A stretch of DNA of 39,096 nt from positions 1 through 39,096 of the forward strand of contig JBJYWI010000212.1 of the NCBI GenBank assembly GCA_046259385.1, given 5' to 3'. Below are positions 8,031 through 16,093 of this stretch, piece after piece. The notes beneath the pieces are model-generated. The model had not been told where the DNA came from and searched no databases. It was given only the letters and a program-made list of their open reading frames with translations. This stretch comes from CAVWDI01 sp046259385. Lineage in GTDB: Bacteria > Chloroflexota > Anaerolineae > Anaerolineales > UBA4823. Both the position numbers and the translations under genes were made by a program. Each line of letters opens with the position of its first letter. The first letter of the stretch is position 1.

Positions 8031-8635
8031 CAATGATCTCCCATCTGGTCAAAAATATCCTCAACTCTAGTGCGTAAAAGTGTTTCGGACATCGGGCCTC
8101 CAATCACAACTTCTTTGATAATGCCATTTTCGTCAATAAAAAAAGTGGTTGGAAGTGCCTGAAGCTGGTAAAGTTCTGATATTTCTCCATTTTCATCAAA
8201 AAGGATTGGAAAAGAGATGGCCAAATCCTGTTTAAACTGAATTGCCTTTTGTTTGCTATCTTGATTGGTTATATTTACAGCTATAAATTCCAAACCTGTG
8301 TCCTTATACTCCTGGTACACACGCTCCATGGCAGGCATTTCCGCTCTGCATGGTGGACACCAGCTGGTCCATAAGTTGATTACCAACGGCGCTCCAAGAA
8401 AATCAAGTGATGATACTGTTTCACCGGTTTCACTTGGCAGGTTAAATTTAGGTGCCTTGAACCCGACAAATGGCGCAGATTCGTTTTCTACTCCAATATT
8501 ATTCTGATCGACCCGGCTGAGATATATCCAAACCAGACCGGAGAATAGGAGAATTGTTGATAATAATACCCAGCCCCTGTTTGAGAAAAAAGTGTTTTGC
8601 GATCTCTGTGTGTTGTTTATTTCTGGTTGTTCCAT
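8030..8635 (-). CDS. TlpA/ResA-like membrane-anchored thiol-disulfide oxidoreductase
   Basis: The 201-residue protein has a signal anchor near residues 20-42 (GWVLLSTILLFSGLVWIYL) and then a TlpA-like thioredoxin domain. Visible are GFKAPKFNLPSETGETVSSLDFLGAPLVINLWTSW, the active site CPPC followed by RAEMPAMERVY, the insert typical of TlpA/ResA, and the cis-proline loop ALPTTFFID. It acts outside the cytoplasm, reducing or oxidising protein thiols such as apocytochrome c. I chose ATG 8635 instead of the longer TTG at 8650, because the -10 element of a good promoter covers 8650-8655, giving a leader of only some eight bases. It is coupled to the Lgt-like gene. Confidence 0.9.
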   Translation of the reverse strand: MEQPEINNTQRSQNTFFSNRGWVLLSTILLFSGLVWIYLSRVDQNNIGVENESAPFVGFKAPKFNLPSETGETVSSLDFLGAPLVINLWTSWCPPCRAEMPAMERVYQEYKDTGLEFIAVNITNQDSKQKAIQFKQDLAISFPILFDENGEISELYQLQALPTTFFIDENGIIKEVVIGGPMSETLLRTRVEDIFDQMGDH

Positions 8636-8649
8636 AAACACAATCAACA

Positions 8650-8678
8650 AGTTTATTTTGTTAAAAAGGTAAAGTCAA
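8650..8678 (-). promoter_or_regulatory. Promoter of the tlpA/Lgt-like pair
   Basis: Reading the minus strand, TTGACT (8678-8673) and TAAACT (8655-8650) are spaced by 17 bases. Transcription would begin near 8643, a few bases before ATG 8635, so the message would be almost leaderless. It is divergent from the promoter at 8684-8712. Confidence 0.65.
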
Positions 8679-8683
8679 GAATT

Positions 8684-8712
8684 TTGGCAGACAAAATAAA
8701 ATACCATAAAAT
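8684..8712 (+). promoter_or_regulatory. Promoter of the thioredoxin lipoprotein gene
   Basis: TTGGCA (8684-8689) and TAAAAT (8707-8712) are spaced by 17 bases. Transcription would start near 8719, about 50 bases before ATG 8769. The two divergent -35 elements lie only five bases apart, so a single regulator could control both directions. Confidence 0.55.
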
Positions 8713-8768
8713 ACTGGTTGATGTAAAACTTTGAATATTTGTGCGGTAATATTGATTTGATAGACGGT

Positions 8769-9557
8769 ATGAAAATGTTATTAAAAGAGAAATATTGTAG
8801 CTGTTTTTACCTCAAGTTTTTTTTATTCATCATAACGATAGGGATTTCCTCGCTTGCCTGTAAGACATTTACAACGCCTTTCACTGAGTTCATTTATCCA
8901 ACGGAAACTGAAGGAATTAAGTCGCGTTTACCGAAGAAAGCTACCCAGACTGTTATTGATTTGAATGATAATGAATCCAATTTGGAGGATGAGAATAAAA
9001 CACCCCGGGATACCGCATTGAGGGACCTGATAAAAACACCTGGATCAGAAGAGCAGCTCAATGCAATAATTAGAGGGTATTTTACCCCAACAGGCGAATT
9101 TACTTCTGAATCTCTCCCACTAGCAACAGCTACAATTACGCCAGAAACCAACCAGCCAACTATAGATCAAGCAATATTTACACCATTTGTTACCAATACT
9201 CCTGTAGATTTACCTGCCTGGATCGATTCAGAACTCCGAGCCAGTGATCCATCCCAAGTAAAATTAAACAGTGGAAAATATCAGTTTATCGAATTTTTTG
9301 CCTTCTGGTGTGGTACCTGCCAGGCACTTGCCCCTGAGATACACAACCTGGAAGAGAAATACACCGAAAATATTATTTTCACTTACCTGGATATTGATGA
9401 TCCTTCAAACGAATATTTTATGAAAAAGCTGCGCTTCGAAAAAGAGCCTCATTTCATTCTGGTGGATGGGGAGGGGAATAAACAGAAGGAATGGATAGGA
9501 CATGTTACCTACGAAGAATTGTTTGAAATTTTTAAAGAAATTGCGAATTCCAATTAA
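8769..9557 (+). CDS. Extracytoplasmic thioredoxin-fold lipoprotein
   Basis: The 262-residue protein begins with a basic, hydrophobic signal (KFFLFIITIGISSLAC) whose Cys31 is a probable lipidation site, although the -3 residue is not the usual Leu. Residues about 40-155 form a Thr/Pro/Asn-rich low-complexity spacer. The C-terminal third is a thioredoxin domain: YQFIEFFAFWCGTCQALAPEIHNLEEKY, with redox motif CGTC and the cis-proline loop EPHFILVDGEG. It probably serves as a surface thiol oxidoreductase on a flexible tether. ATG 8769 is chosen over an upstream TTG because it gives a proper signal peptide. It sits between the tlpA pair and the copper operon. Confidence 0.82.
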   Translation: MKMLLKEKYCSCFYLKFFLFIITIGISSLACKTFTTPFTEFIYPTETEGIKSRLPKKATQTVIDLNDNESNLEDENKTPRDTALRDLIKTPGSEEQLNAIIRGYFTPTGEFTSESLPLATATITPETNQPTIDQAIFTPFVTNTPVDLPAWIDSELRASDPSQVKLNSGKYQFIEFFAFWCGTCQALAPEIHNLEEKYTENIIFTYLDIDDPSNEYFMKKLRFEKEPHFILVDGEGNKQKEWIGHVTYEELFEIFKEIANSN

Positions 9558-9583
9558 AAGACATTAATAGAGGTTAGGTTTAG

Positions 9584-9612
9584 TTGACAAATTGGACAAA
9601 AATTTATATAAT
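9584..9612 (+). promoter_or_regulatory. Consensus promoter of the csoR-copZ-copA operon
   Basis: TTGACA (9584-9589) and TATAAT (9607-9612) are both perfect consensus hexamers separated by 17 bases. Transcription is expected to start at about 9619, inside the operator. Such a strong promoter fits tight repression by CsoR. Confidence 0.9.
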
Positions 9613-9615
9613 TAT

Positions 9616-9638
9616 CCCATCCCCCTAGGGGGGGGTAT
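9616..9638 (+). promoter_or_regulatory. CsoR-type operator overlapping the transcription start
   Basis: A C-run and a G-run face each other around a TA centre (CCCCC at 9621-9625, TA at 9626-9627, GGGGGGGG at 9628-9635), flanked by AT and TAT. CsoR/RcnR-family operators are characterised by such G/C tracts with a pseudo-twofold centre. The position just after the -10 box would block initiation. Binding by the CsoR encoded just downstream is inferred. Confidence 0.78.
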
Positions 9639-9663
9639 AAAATTGCCAGCAAAGGGTAAGAAA

Positions 9664-9933
9664 ATGAAGCATGAGGATGCGTTTAAACGCTTGAAAAATA
9701 TCGAAGGTCATGTTGGCGGAATAATTCGGATGTTGGATAATGATGCTTACTGCATCGATATTATCCGCCAGATTCAAGCCGTTCAGGCTGCTTTGAACCG
9801 GGTAAGTTCAATAATATTAGAACAACATCTGGACACGTGTTTAACGACCGCGGTTCGGGGTGAGGATATCGATGAAAGAGAAAGGGTATTAAAAGAAATC
9901 GCTGAGGTTTTTGAAACTGCCACCAGGACTTGA
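9664..9933 (+). CDS. csoR: Copper-sensing repressor CsoR
   Basis: The 89-residue, all-helical protein belongs to the CsoR/RcnR family. It has the DUF156 pattern KRLKNIEGHVGGIIRMLDNDAYCIDIIRQIQAVQAALNRVSSIILEQHLDTC. The Cu(I) ligands of CsoR are all present: Cys in AYC, His in EQH and Cys in DTC (a C-H-C set). Without Cu(I) the tetramer would bind the G/C-rich operator just upstream; copper releases it. I chose ATG 9664, not the longer upstream reading, because the latter would run through the -10 region and operator. copZ and copA follow in the same direction. Confidence 0.93.
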   Translation: MKHEDAFKRLKNIEGHVGGIIRMLDNDAYCIDIIRQIQAVQAALNRVSSIILEQHLDTCLTTAVRGEDIDERERVLKEIAEVFETATRT

Positions 9934-9997
9934 TACTTACTGGAAAGGTCATTCGATACCTTAATTAAGAATTAAAAAATTTATCATGGAGGATAAA

Positions 9998-10201
9998 ATG
10001 ACGAAAGTAACATACACCATTCCGAACATTTCTTGCGGGCATTGTGTGCATACGGTTAAAACAGAAGTATCTGAAATACCTGGAGTACTCTCAGTAGAAG
10101 CCGAGTTATCGACAAAACAGGCGACAATCACATTTGAACCACCTGCAACAGAAGAAAAAATCAAATCACTTCTTGAGGAGATAAACTACCCGGCTGCATA
10201 G
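9998..10201 (+). CDS. copZ: Copper chaperone CopZ (HMA domain)
   Basis: This 67-residue single-domain protein has the heavy-metal-associated fold. The metal site is ISCGHCVHTVK (CxxC) and the C-terminus reads ITFEPPATEEKIKSLLEEINYPA. It would carry Cu(I) in the cytoplasm to the ATPase encoded next. GGAGG at 9988-9992 is followed by ATG 9998; an upstream ATG at 9986 overlaps this site and is rejected. His in the CGHC site is common in CopZ-type chaperones. Confidence 0.92.
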   Translation: MTKVTYTIPNISCGHCVHTVKTEVSEIPGVLSVEAELSTKQATITFEPPATEEKIKSLLEEINYPAA

Positions 10202-10256
10202 ATTTCGAGAATACACAGGAAAAATTATTCCGATTTTAAACGAACGGAGGATAAAC

Positions 10257-12719
10257 TTGCCCTCAGAAAAGAACGTGATACTGCCCATCACCGGGATGAC
10301 ATGTGCGAATTGTGTCGCGACTGTCGAACGCAATCTGAAAAAAGTCGAAGGCGTTAAAGATGCAGTTGTGAATTTATCTTCGGAACGCGCAACAATTCAA
10401 TATGATCCAGAGCTTGCAGGATTGGAAGATTTTATAAAGCGGATTGATCGATCCGGTTATGGAATTGCAAGCGGGGAGTTGGATATCCTTATCCAGAGGA
10501 TTAGCGATGATTCGGATGCGCGCCTGATAGAGCGCAGTGTGGCTGAGATTGAGGGAGTTCTAGATGTTAATGTTAATCCAGCGAATGGTCGTGCAAGTGT
10601 CGGATATATATCCAGTGTTGTATCCTCCAACAATATCATCAGTAAAATAAAATCGCTTGGATTTGATATCATCGCTCTCGAAGAAGATAACCTAGATGCT
10701 GAACAGGCTGCCAGAGATAAGGAAGCCCAGCGCCAGAAAAGATTACTGATTACAGGTCTTGTATTTACTATCCCTTTGTTTATTCTCTCAATGAGCAGAG
10801 ATTTCGGGCTGCTGCCAGCTCAAATCCAAAATTCTACTTGGATAAGCTGGTTTATGTGGGCTTTAGCAACCCCAGTTCAATTTTATGTGGGTTGGGACTA
10901 TTATGTTGGCGCGTTCAAATCCCTGCGCAATCGAACTGCAAATATGGATGTTTTGATTGCGATGGGATCTTCTGCAGCTTATTTTTATTCGATACCGGTT
11001 GTACTGGGGTACATCGAAGGGCATGTTTATTTTGAGACCTCTGCAGTAATTATCACTCTGATCAAAGTCGGGAAATATCTTGAAGCACGTGCGAGGGGAA
11101 GAACAAGCGACGCTATCCGGAAGCTTCTGAAGTTACAACCCAACAATGCGAGAGTACTTCGTAAAGGAGAGGAATTTATCATAAAAGTTGACGATGTTCA
11201 GAAAGGGGATACCATCATCGTCAAACCTGGCGAAAAAATTGCTGTAGATGGGGAGATTTTAGAAGGCCAAACCTCGATTGACGAATCCATGATCACTGGA
11301 GAATCGCTTCCTGTTGAGAAAGGTCCTGGTGATCCTGTTATTGGGGCTACGATTAATAAGTTTGGCTATATAAAATTTGAAGCCCAGAGGGTTGGAAAAG
11401 ATACAACGCTGGCACAAATAATCAAATTAGTAGAAGAAGCCCAGAACAGTAAAGCCCCAATCCAAAAACTTGCCGATAAAGTTTCAGCTGTTTTTGTCCC
11501 ATTTGTGATTTTAACAGCGCTGGTTACCTTTGCTGTTTGGTTTTTTGTGGTACCGCTTCCACCAGGCTCTGAAGTAAGCGTATTTACCCGCGCCTTGATA
11601 AATATGGTAGCTGTACTGGTGATAGCATGTCCATGCGCAATGGGTCTGGCGACGCCTACCGCTGTTATGGTCGGCACCGGAAAAGGGGCGGAGGCGGGTA
11701 TTCTGATAAAAAATGGTGAGGCATTGGAACAGGCTGGAAATGTTCAAGTGGTTGTCCTAGACAAAACCGGGACGATAACAAGAGGCAAACCTGCTGTCAC
11801 TGATATCTATCTTGCCGAGAATATTCAGAATTTAAAAATCGGCAAGGAACACAAAGATAAATTAAATTACCAGACAGAAATTTTGCGTCTGGCAGCCTCA
11901 GCTGAACAAGGCAGTGAACATTTGCTGGGTGAGGCGATCTTATCGGAAGCGAAAAATCTTCATTTGGACTTATCTAAACCCGAAAATTTTCACGCAATCT
12001 CCGGGATGGGCATACAAGCTCAAATTGAAAGTAAAACCGTGAAAGTTGGAAATTTCAGGATGATGGTTGAGCAGGGAATTCAGTTAAATGGACTGCAAAA
12101 TCATGTGGAACAAATTCAAAATGAAGCAAAGACGGCTATATTAATCGCAGTGGATGATGAAGCCGCGGGTTTGTTTGCGATTGCTGACACGGTTAAAGAA
12201 AGATCAGCAGCTGCAGTGGATAAACTGCACACAATGGGTCTGGAAGTTTGGATGATAACTGGCGATAATCGTAAAACTGCTCAAGCGATCGCAGATGAAG
12301 TAGGAGTGGATTCTGTGCTTGCGGAAGTTCTGCCAGGTGAGAAAGCCCAGAAGGTAAAGGAAATAAAATCATCAGGCGTGTCAGTTTCCATGGTGGGTGA
12401 TGGGATAAATGATGCACCGGCGCTAGCTGAAAGTGACGTTGGTATCGCAATCGGTACCGGAACGGATGTGGCAATTGCAACCGCCCCTATTGTTCTGATC
12501 AGCGGTGACCTGTTGGGTGTGCCGCACGCAATTTCTCTTTCACGAAAAACATTAAGAACAATAAAGCAGAACCTGTTTTGGGCGTTTTTTTACAATGTGC
12601 TGCTCATACCGGCGGCGGCATTGGGACTGTTGAATCCTATGCTTGCCGCAGGTGCAATGGCTTTCAGCAGTTTCTTTGTTGTAAGTAACAGCTTGAGAAT
12701 AAAGGGTTTTAATCCTTAA
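10257..12719 (+). CDS. copA: Cu(I)-translocating P1B-type ATPase CopA
   Basis: The 820-residue protein starts with TTG, supported by GGAGG at 10246-10250. The first HMA domain has GMTCANC (Cys16, Cys19). A second HMA-like region (about 73-140) lacks its CxxC. Eight transmembrane helices surround the A-domain motif TGES, the membrane metal site CPC (458-460), the phosphorylation motif DKTGT (Asp502) and GDGINDAP. The CPC site marks the Cu+/Ag+ subgroup. Unusually, the conserved SEHPLG sequence of the nucleotide-binding domain reads SEHLLG (His555-Leu556), so the HP motif has lost its proline. It exports Cu(I) out of the cytoplasm and is the last gene of the copper operon. Confidence 0.95.
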   Translation: MPSEKNVILPITGMTCANCVATVERNLKKVEGVKDAVVNLSSERATIQYDPELAGLEDFIKRIDRSGYGIASGELDILIQRISDDSDARLIERSVAEIEGVLDVNVNPANGRASVGYISSVVSSNNIISKIKSLGFDIIALEEDNLDAEQAARDKEAQRQKRLLITGLVFTIPLFILSMSRDFGLLPAQIQNSTWISWFMWALATPVQFYVGWDYYVGAFKSLRNRTANMDVLIAMGSSAAYFYSIPVVLGYIEGHVYFETSAVIITLIKVGKYLEARARGRTSDAIRKLLKLQPNNARVLRKGEEFIIKVDDVQKGDTIIVKPGEKIAVDGEILEGQTSIDESMITGESLPVEKGPGDPVIGATINKFGYIKFEAQRVGKDTTLAQIIKLVEEAQNSKAPIQKLADKVSAVFVPFVILTALVTFAVWFFVVPLPPGSEVSVFTRALINMVAVLVIACPCAMGLATPTAVMVGTGKGAEAGILIKNGEALEQAGNVQVVVLDKTGTITRGKPAVTDIYLAENIQNLKIGKEHKDKLNYQTEILRLAASAEQGSEHLLGEAILSEAKNLHLDLSKPENFHAISGMGIQAQIESKTVKVGNFRMMVEQGIQLNGLQNHVEQIQNEAKTAILIAVDDEAAGLFAIADTVKERSAAAVDKLHTMGLEVWMITGDNRKTAQAIADEVGVDSVLAEVLPGEKAQKVKEIKSSGVSVSMVGDGINDAPALAESDVGIAIGTGTDVAIATAPIVLISGDLLGVPHAISLSRKTLRTIKQNLFWAFFYNVLLIPAAALGLLNPMLAAGAMAFSSFFVVSNSLRIKGFNP

Positions 12720-12789
12720 TTCTTAAGATTTCATGATTTTCCTCAGAACACTCTCACTGAATATTAATTGCATAATGATGGTTCCTTTA

Positions 12790-12818
12790 TTGACCGCGGA
12801 TTTTTTTGAGTGTATGCT
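12790..12818 (+). promoter_or_regulatory. Promoter of the tandem L,D-transpeptidase genes
   Basis: TTGACC (12790-12795) and TATGCT (12813-12818) are spaced by 17 bases, 41 bases before ATG 12860. It suggests transcription independent of the copper operon, after which I see no clear terminator. Confidence 0.6.
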
Positions 12819-12859
12819 TATACACCTACTCGAGAGGTAAACATAATAGCTAAAACCAT

Positions 12860-13966
12860 ATGAAGGGAAAAAATATCACCCGAAGGGAATTTATCAAAAT
12901 CGCTGGATTAGGATTGGGTGGTTTTGCGTACAACCCTGACAAACAATTACCGCGGTTTTTTATCAACTCTTCAGATGAAAAACTGGGCAGAATATGTGTC
13001 GGCAAGGTGGAAGTAAAATCACAGCCTGATGTGAACAGTGTGACAGTTAAAAATTTGTATGAAGATGCGGTGTTACCCTGGTACAGGGAGATTGTGGGTA
13101 AGAATCCGAATTATATTTTTAACAACCAGCGTTGGGTAGAAACATCTGAGGGATATATTTACGGTCCTTATATCCAACCCGTTTATAACCATCCAAACCA
13201 GTTGGTTTCCGAATTGCCAGAAACGAGTTTAGGAAGAGGGATGTGGGCTGAGGTAACGGTGCCTTATGTGGATGCAAGATTGGATAAAGAACCATCTTCA
13301 AATTCTTGGGTGAAATTCAAACTTGAAGATGGGTTACCTCTAAGGCTTTATTACAGTCAGGTGTTCTGGGTAGATCAGATTAAAAAAGATAACCAGGGTA
13401 ACACTCTTTACAAGGTTAATCCAAATTACTACGGTGGAGTGGATATGTTATGGGCTGTTGGTGAGGCTTTCCGACCGGTCACAAATGAAGAACTCCAACC
13501 CATACATCCCGAAGTTACCGAGAAACAGGTGCAGGTGAACATAAGCAATCAAACCCTATCTTGTTTCGAAGGAAAAGATGAGGTTTATTACTGCAGGGTT
13601 TCTACAGGCGCAAAATTTGATATGTATGGAAATGCAGTTGATAAATGGGAAACACCGGCAGGATTGCATCAGTTTACAAGGAAATACATTTCCCTACAGA
13701 TGAGTGGTGGAACAACTGGCGCTGGCTATGATTTGCCCGGGATAGGCTGGTCATCGATTTTTGCATCCGGGGGAGTAGCAATCCATTCAACATTCTGGCA
13801 TAATAATTATGGCGACCCTGTTTCACATGGATGCGTGAACTGCAATCCTGAGGATGCAAAATGGATATTCAGGTGGTCACTTCCATCAGTCCAATACGAT
13901 CCGGGTATGGTGGATGTGACTGTAACTGGTGAAAAAAGCACACTTGTTGGCGTCATTGAAGGATAA
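12860..13966 (+). CDS. Tat-exported L,D-transpeptidase (YkuD domain), copy 1
   Basis: The 368-residue protein starts with a twin-arginine signal (TRREFIKIAGLGLGGFA). A central SH3-like/unknown region follows, then a C-terminal YkuD domain: QVNISNQTLSCFEGKDEVYYCRVSTG, GLHQFTRKY, and the catalytic block AIHSTFWHN...SHGCVN near residues 310-332, with the nucleophile Cys in SHGC. L,D-transpeptidases form 3-3 cross-links in peptidoglycan or attach proteins to it, outside the cytoplasm. The next gene is a paralogue of the same layout. Export through Tat implies folding, or disulfide-free folding, before secretion. Confidence 0.9.
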   Translation: MKGKNITRREFIKIAGLGLGGFAYNPDKQLPRFFINSSDEKLGRICVGKVEVKSQPDVNSVTVKNLYEDAVLPWYREIVGKNPNYIFNNQRWVETSEGYIYGPYIQPVYNHPNQLVSELPETSLGRGMWAEVTVPYVDARLDKEPSSNSWVKFKLEDGLPLRLYYSQVFWVDQIKKDNQGNTLYKVNPNYYGGVDMLWAVGEAFRPVTNEELQPIHPEVTEKQVQVNISNQTLSCFEGKDEVYYCRVSTGAKFDMYGNAVDKWETPAGLHQFTRKYISLQMSGGTTGAGYDLPGIGWSSIFASGGVAIHSTFWHNNYGDPVSHGCVNCNPEDAKWIFRWSLPSVQYDPGMVDVTVTGEKSTLVGVIEG

Positions 13967-14009
13967 GGTTAAGTTTTATTTTTAAAGTCCTGCAACCGGT
14001 TTACTTATT

Positions 14010-15104
14010 ATGACTGGGAAATATATTACAAGGCGTGAATTTATCAAAGCCGCTGCAGCAGGGTTGAGTTTGGTTTACATCCAACCTCTAGATTCATTGT
14101 TTCTAAAATCTACTCAAAATAATATTGTTCAATTTCCGTCGGCAGAAAAACTCGGACGTGTGCTTGACGGTAGAGTTCCGATAAAAATGCGTCCAAATGA
14201 CGAAAGTCCAGACGTTGGCGAATTAAATATTGACGATATTGTTCCATGGTTGCGCGAAATATCCGGGTCAAGACCGCTCTGGTTAAATCAAAGATTTGTC
14301 GAAATCCCTGAAGGATATGTGTATGCTCCAAACCTGCAACCGGTCTACAATTTGCCAAACCAACCCATATCTGAAATGCCTAAACCAGAAGGATTTTGGG
14401 TGGAAGTAAGCGTTCCTTTTGTCGATCTTGTGCTAGCCAATCCACCAGCTAGATCTCCCTGGTTGAAAAACACAAACACTCCCCGACTTTATTATAGCCA
14501 GATTATGTGGGTTGATGAAATTAAAGTAGATGAAACTGGACAAACATGGTATCGCGTGATGGAAAAATATGGATCATTTGGGGACATCTTCTGGGTAAAG
14601 GGGGAGGCGTTGCGGTTGATTAAAGATGAAGAAATGACTCCAATTTCACCGGAAGTTCAGGACAAAAGGGTTGAAGTAGACCTTCTTCACCAGACGCTCT
14701 CGTGTTTTGAAGGAAATAACGAAGTGTACTTTTGCCGGGTTTCAACTGGCGGGAAATACGATTCAGAAGGAAACCAGTCCGATAAATGGGCAACGCCTGT
14801 TGGAACACACACAATCTGGAGAAAACTGGTTTCAGTTCATATGACCGGTGGAACTACCGGAGGCGGGTATGACCTACCTGGTATCGGTTGGACAGTCCTT
14901 TTTTCAGGAAAGGGAATGGCGATCCATTCGACATTCTGGCACAACAGTTATGGGATTGCTAAATCACATGGTTGTGTGAATGCCAGACCAGAGGATGCCA
15001 AGTGGATATTCCGCTGGACATTGCCGGTAGTTGATCCGGATCCTGGAGAATTAACAATTTCTGGGGAAGGCAGCACAAAAGTATTTGTAAAAGAACAAAT
15101 ATAA
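14010..15104 (+). CDS. Tat-exported L,D-transpeptidase (YkuD domain), copy 2
   Basis: The 364-residue paralogue of the preceding gene has a TRREFIKAAAAGLSLVYI Tat signal. Its middle region is parallel to copy 1, with shared segments such as PNQPISEMP versus PNQLVSELP and LYYSQ...WVDEIK. The YkuD domain contains VDLLHQTLSCFEGNNEVYFCRVSTGGKY and AIHSTFWHNSYG...SHGCVNARPEDAKWIFRW. Catalytic His and Cys residues are intact. Similarity along the entire length and the same order of domains indicate tandem duplication. The two genes are 43 bases apart and probably one transcript, running on towards ccdA. Confidence 0.9.
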   Translation: MTGKYITRREFIKAAAAGLSLVYIQPLDSLFLKSTQNNIVQFPSAEKLGRVLDGRVPIKMRPNDESPDVGELNIDDIVPWLREISGSRPLWLNQRFVEIPEGYVYAPNLQPVYNLPNQPISEMPKPEGFWVEVSVPFVDLVLANPPARSPWLKNTNTPRLYYSQIMWVDEIKVDETGQTWYRVMEKYGSFGDIFWVKGEALRLIKDEEMTPISPEVQDKRVEVDLLHQTLSCFEGNNEVYFCRVSTGGKYDSEGNQSDKWATPVGTHTIWRKLVSVHMTGGTTGGGYDLPGIGWTVLFSGKGMAIHSTFWHNSYGIAKSHGCVNARPEDAKWIFRWTLPVVDPDPGELTISGEGSTKVFVKEQI

Positions 15105-15133
15105 ATTCTATAACTTATTGGAGATATCACTTA

Positions 15134-16045
15134 ATGGAATTTGCAGATATTGGAATATGGCTTGCGTTTCTAGCTGGATTGGCGTCGTTCCTATCCCCAT
15201 GTGTATTTGCACTTGTGCCTGCATATATTGGATATCTTGGTGGTCGATCAATTACTTCTGGACAACGAAATAACACCTGGACTGCGTTCAGTCACGGGCT
15301 GGCATTTGTTGCGGGTTTCAGTGTCATTTTCATTTTACTTGGAATCGCAGCATCTGCTCTTGGGGGAATTTTGTATGACTTGAGGTACTGGCTGGCAAAA
15401 ATTGGCGGTATAGTTGTAATTATTTTTGGTATCCATTTGACTGGTTTATACCGGATAAAATTCTTGGAATATGATTTACGACCACAATCAACCCCTGATC
15501 GGAATCGTGGGTATGTTGCTTCTTTTTTAATGGGTATTTTCTTTTCTGCAGGCTGGTCTCCCTGCGTAGGACCGATTCTTGGGACTATTCTAACAATTTC
15601 ATTGAGTGGTGGCTCGATCAGTCAGGGAGGTTTGCTGCTTACAGCTTATTCAGCCGGGCTAGCAATTCCATTTCTGATCGCTTCAGTGCAAATCGACCTG
15701 ATATCAAATGGGATCAGGCGGTTTGGTAAAGTTGCGCATTATATTGAAAAAGCAACCGGTATCCTGTTAATCATAGTCGGTATTCTGCTTTTTACAGGTA
15801 AATTTGAAAGACTGGCAAGTTTTGGTAACTTCTTTGGCACATTCGATGAATTGGAAATGGGGCGGATGCTTTTGATTCTGTTCATTGCTCTAATAATCTT
15901 AGGTTTAGTACCAGCTGTAATTGCTTCCAGAAAAGGGCGGAAATTCATTGATTGGTGGTTCTTTGGGACTGGTCTATTCCCGATAGCCCTTCCGATGGCT
16001 TTATTGATAAAGGAAGATCCGGTCGAGTCTGACAGCGTTTCCTGA
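15134..16045 (+). CDS. ccdA: CcdA/DsbD-type transmembrane electron carrier
   Basis: The 303-residue polytopic protein carries the CcdA core of six helices with its two redox cysteines: AGLASFLSPCVFALVPAYIG (helix 1) and FSAGWSPCVGPILGTIL (helix 4). It passes reducing equivalents from cytoplasmic thioredoxin across the membrane to extracytoplasmic partners such as the TlpA-like protein encoded next. Beyond the core there is an extra C-terminal part, about residues 230-303, with one helix and a GRKFIDWWFFGTGLFPIALPMALL segment resembling a small membrane motif seen in unrelated bacterial membrane proteins. GGAG precedes the ATG. Confidence 0.92.
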   Translation: MEFADIGIWLAFLAGLASFLSPCVFALVPAYIGYLGGRSITSGQRNNTWTAFSHGLAFVAGFSVIFILLGIAASALGGILYDLRYWLAKIGGIVVIIFGIHLTGLYRIKFLEYDLRPQSTPDRNRGYVASFLMGIFFSAGWSPCVGPILGTILTISLSGGSISQGGLLLTAYSAGLAIPFLIASVQIDLISNGIRRFGKVAHYIEKATGILLIIVGILLFTGKFERLASFGNFFGTFDELEMGRMLLILFIALIILGLVPAVIASRKGRKFIDWWFFGTGLFPIALPMALLIKEDPVESDSVS

Positions 16046-16093
16046 TCATATATCCCCAAAAACAAAATTAAATAAGCAGAGAGATTAATTGAA

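Noticed and set aside
9592..9663. A 24-residue N-terminal extension of CsoR
   Set aside because: It would be encoded by the promoter -10 box and operator, upstream of or at the predicted transcription start, and CsoR homologues begin at about the 9664 Met.
11366..11747. Minus-strand frames within copA
   Set aside because: They are typical antisense shadows of a strongly conserved gene and have no start signal or domain.
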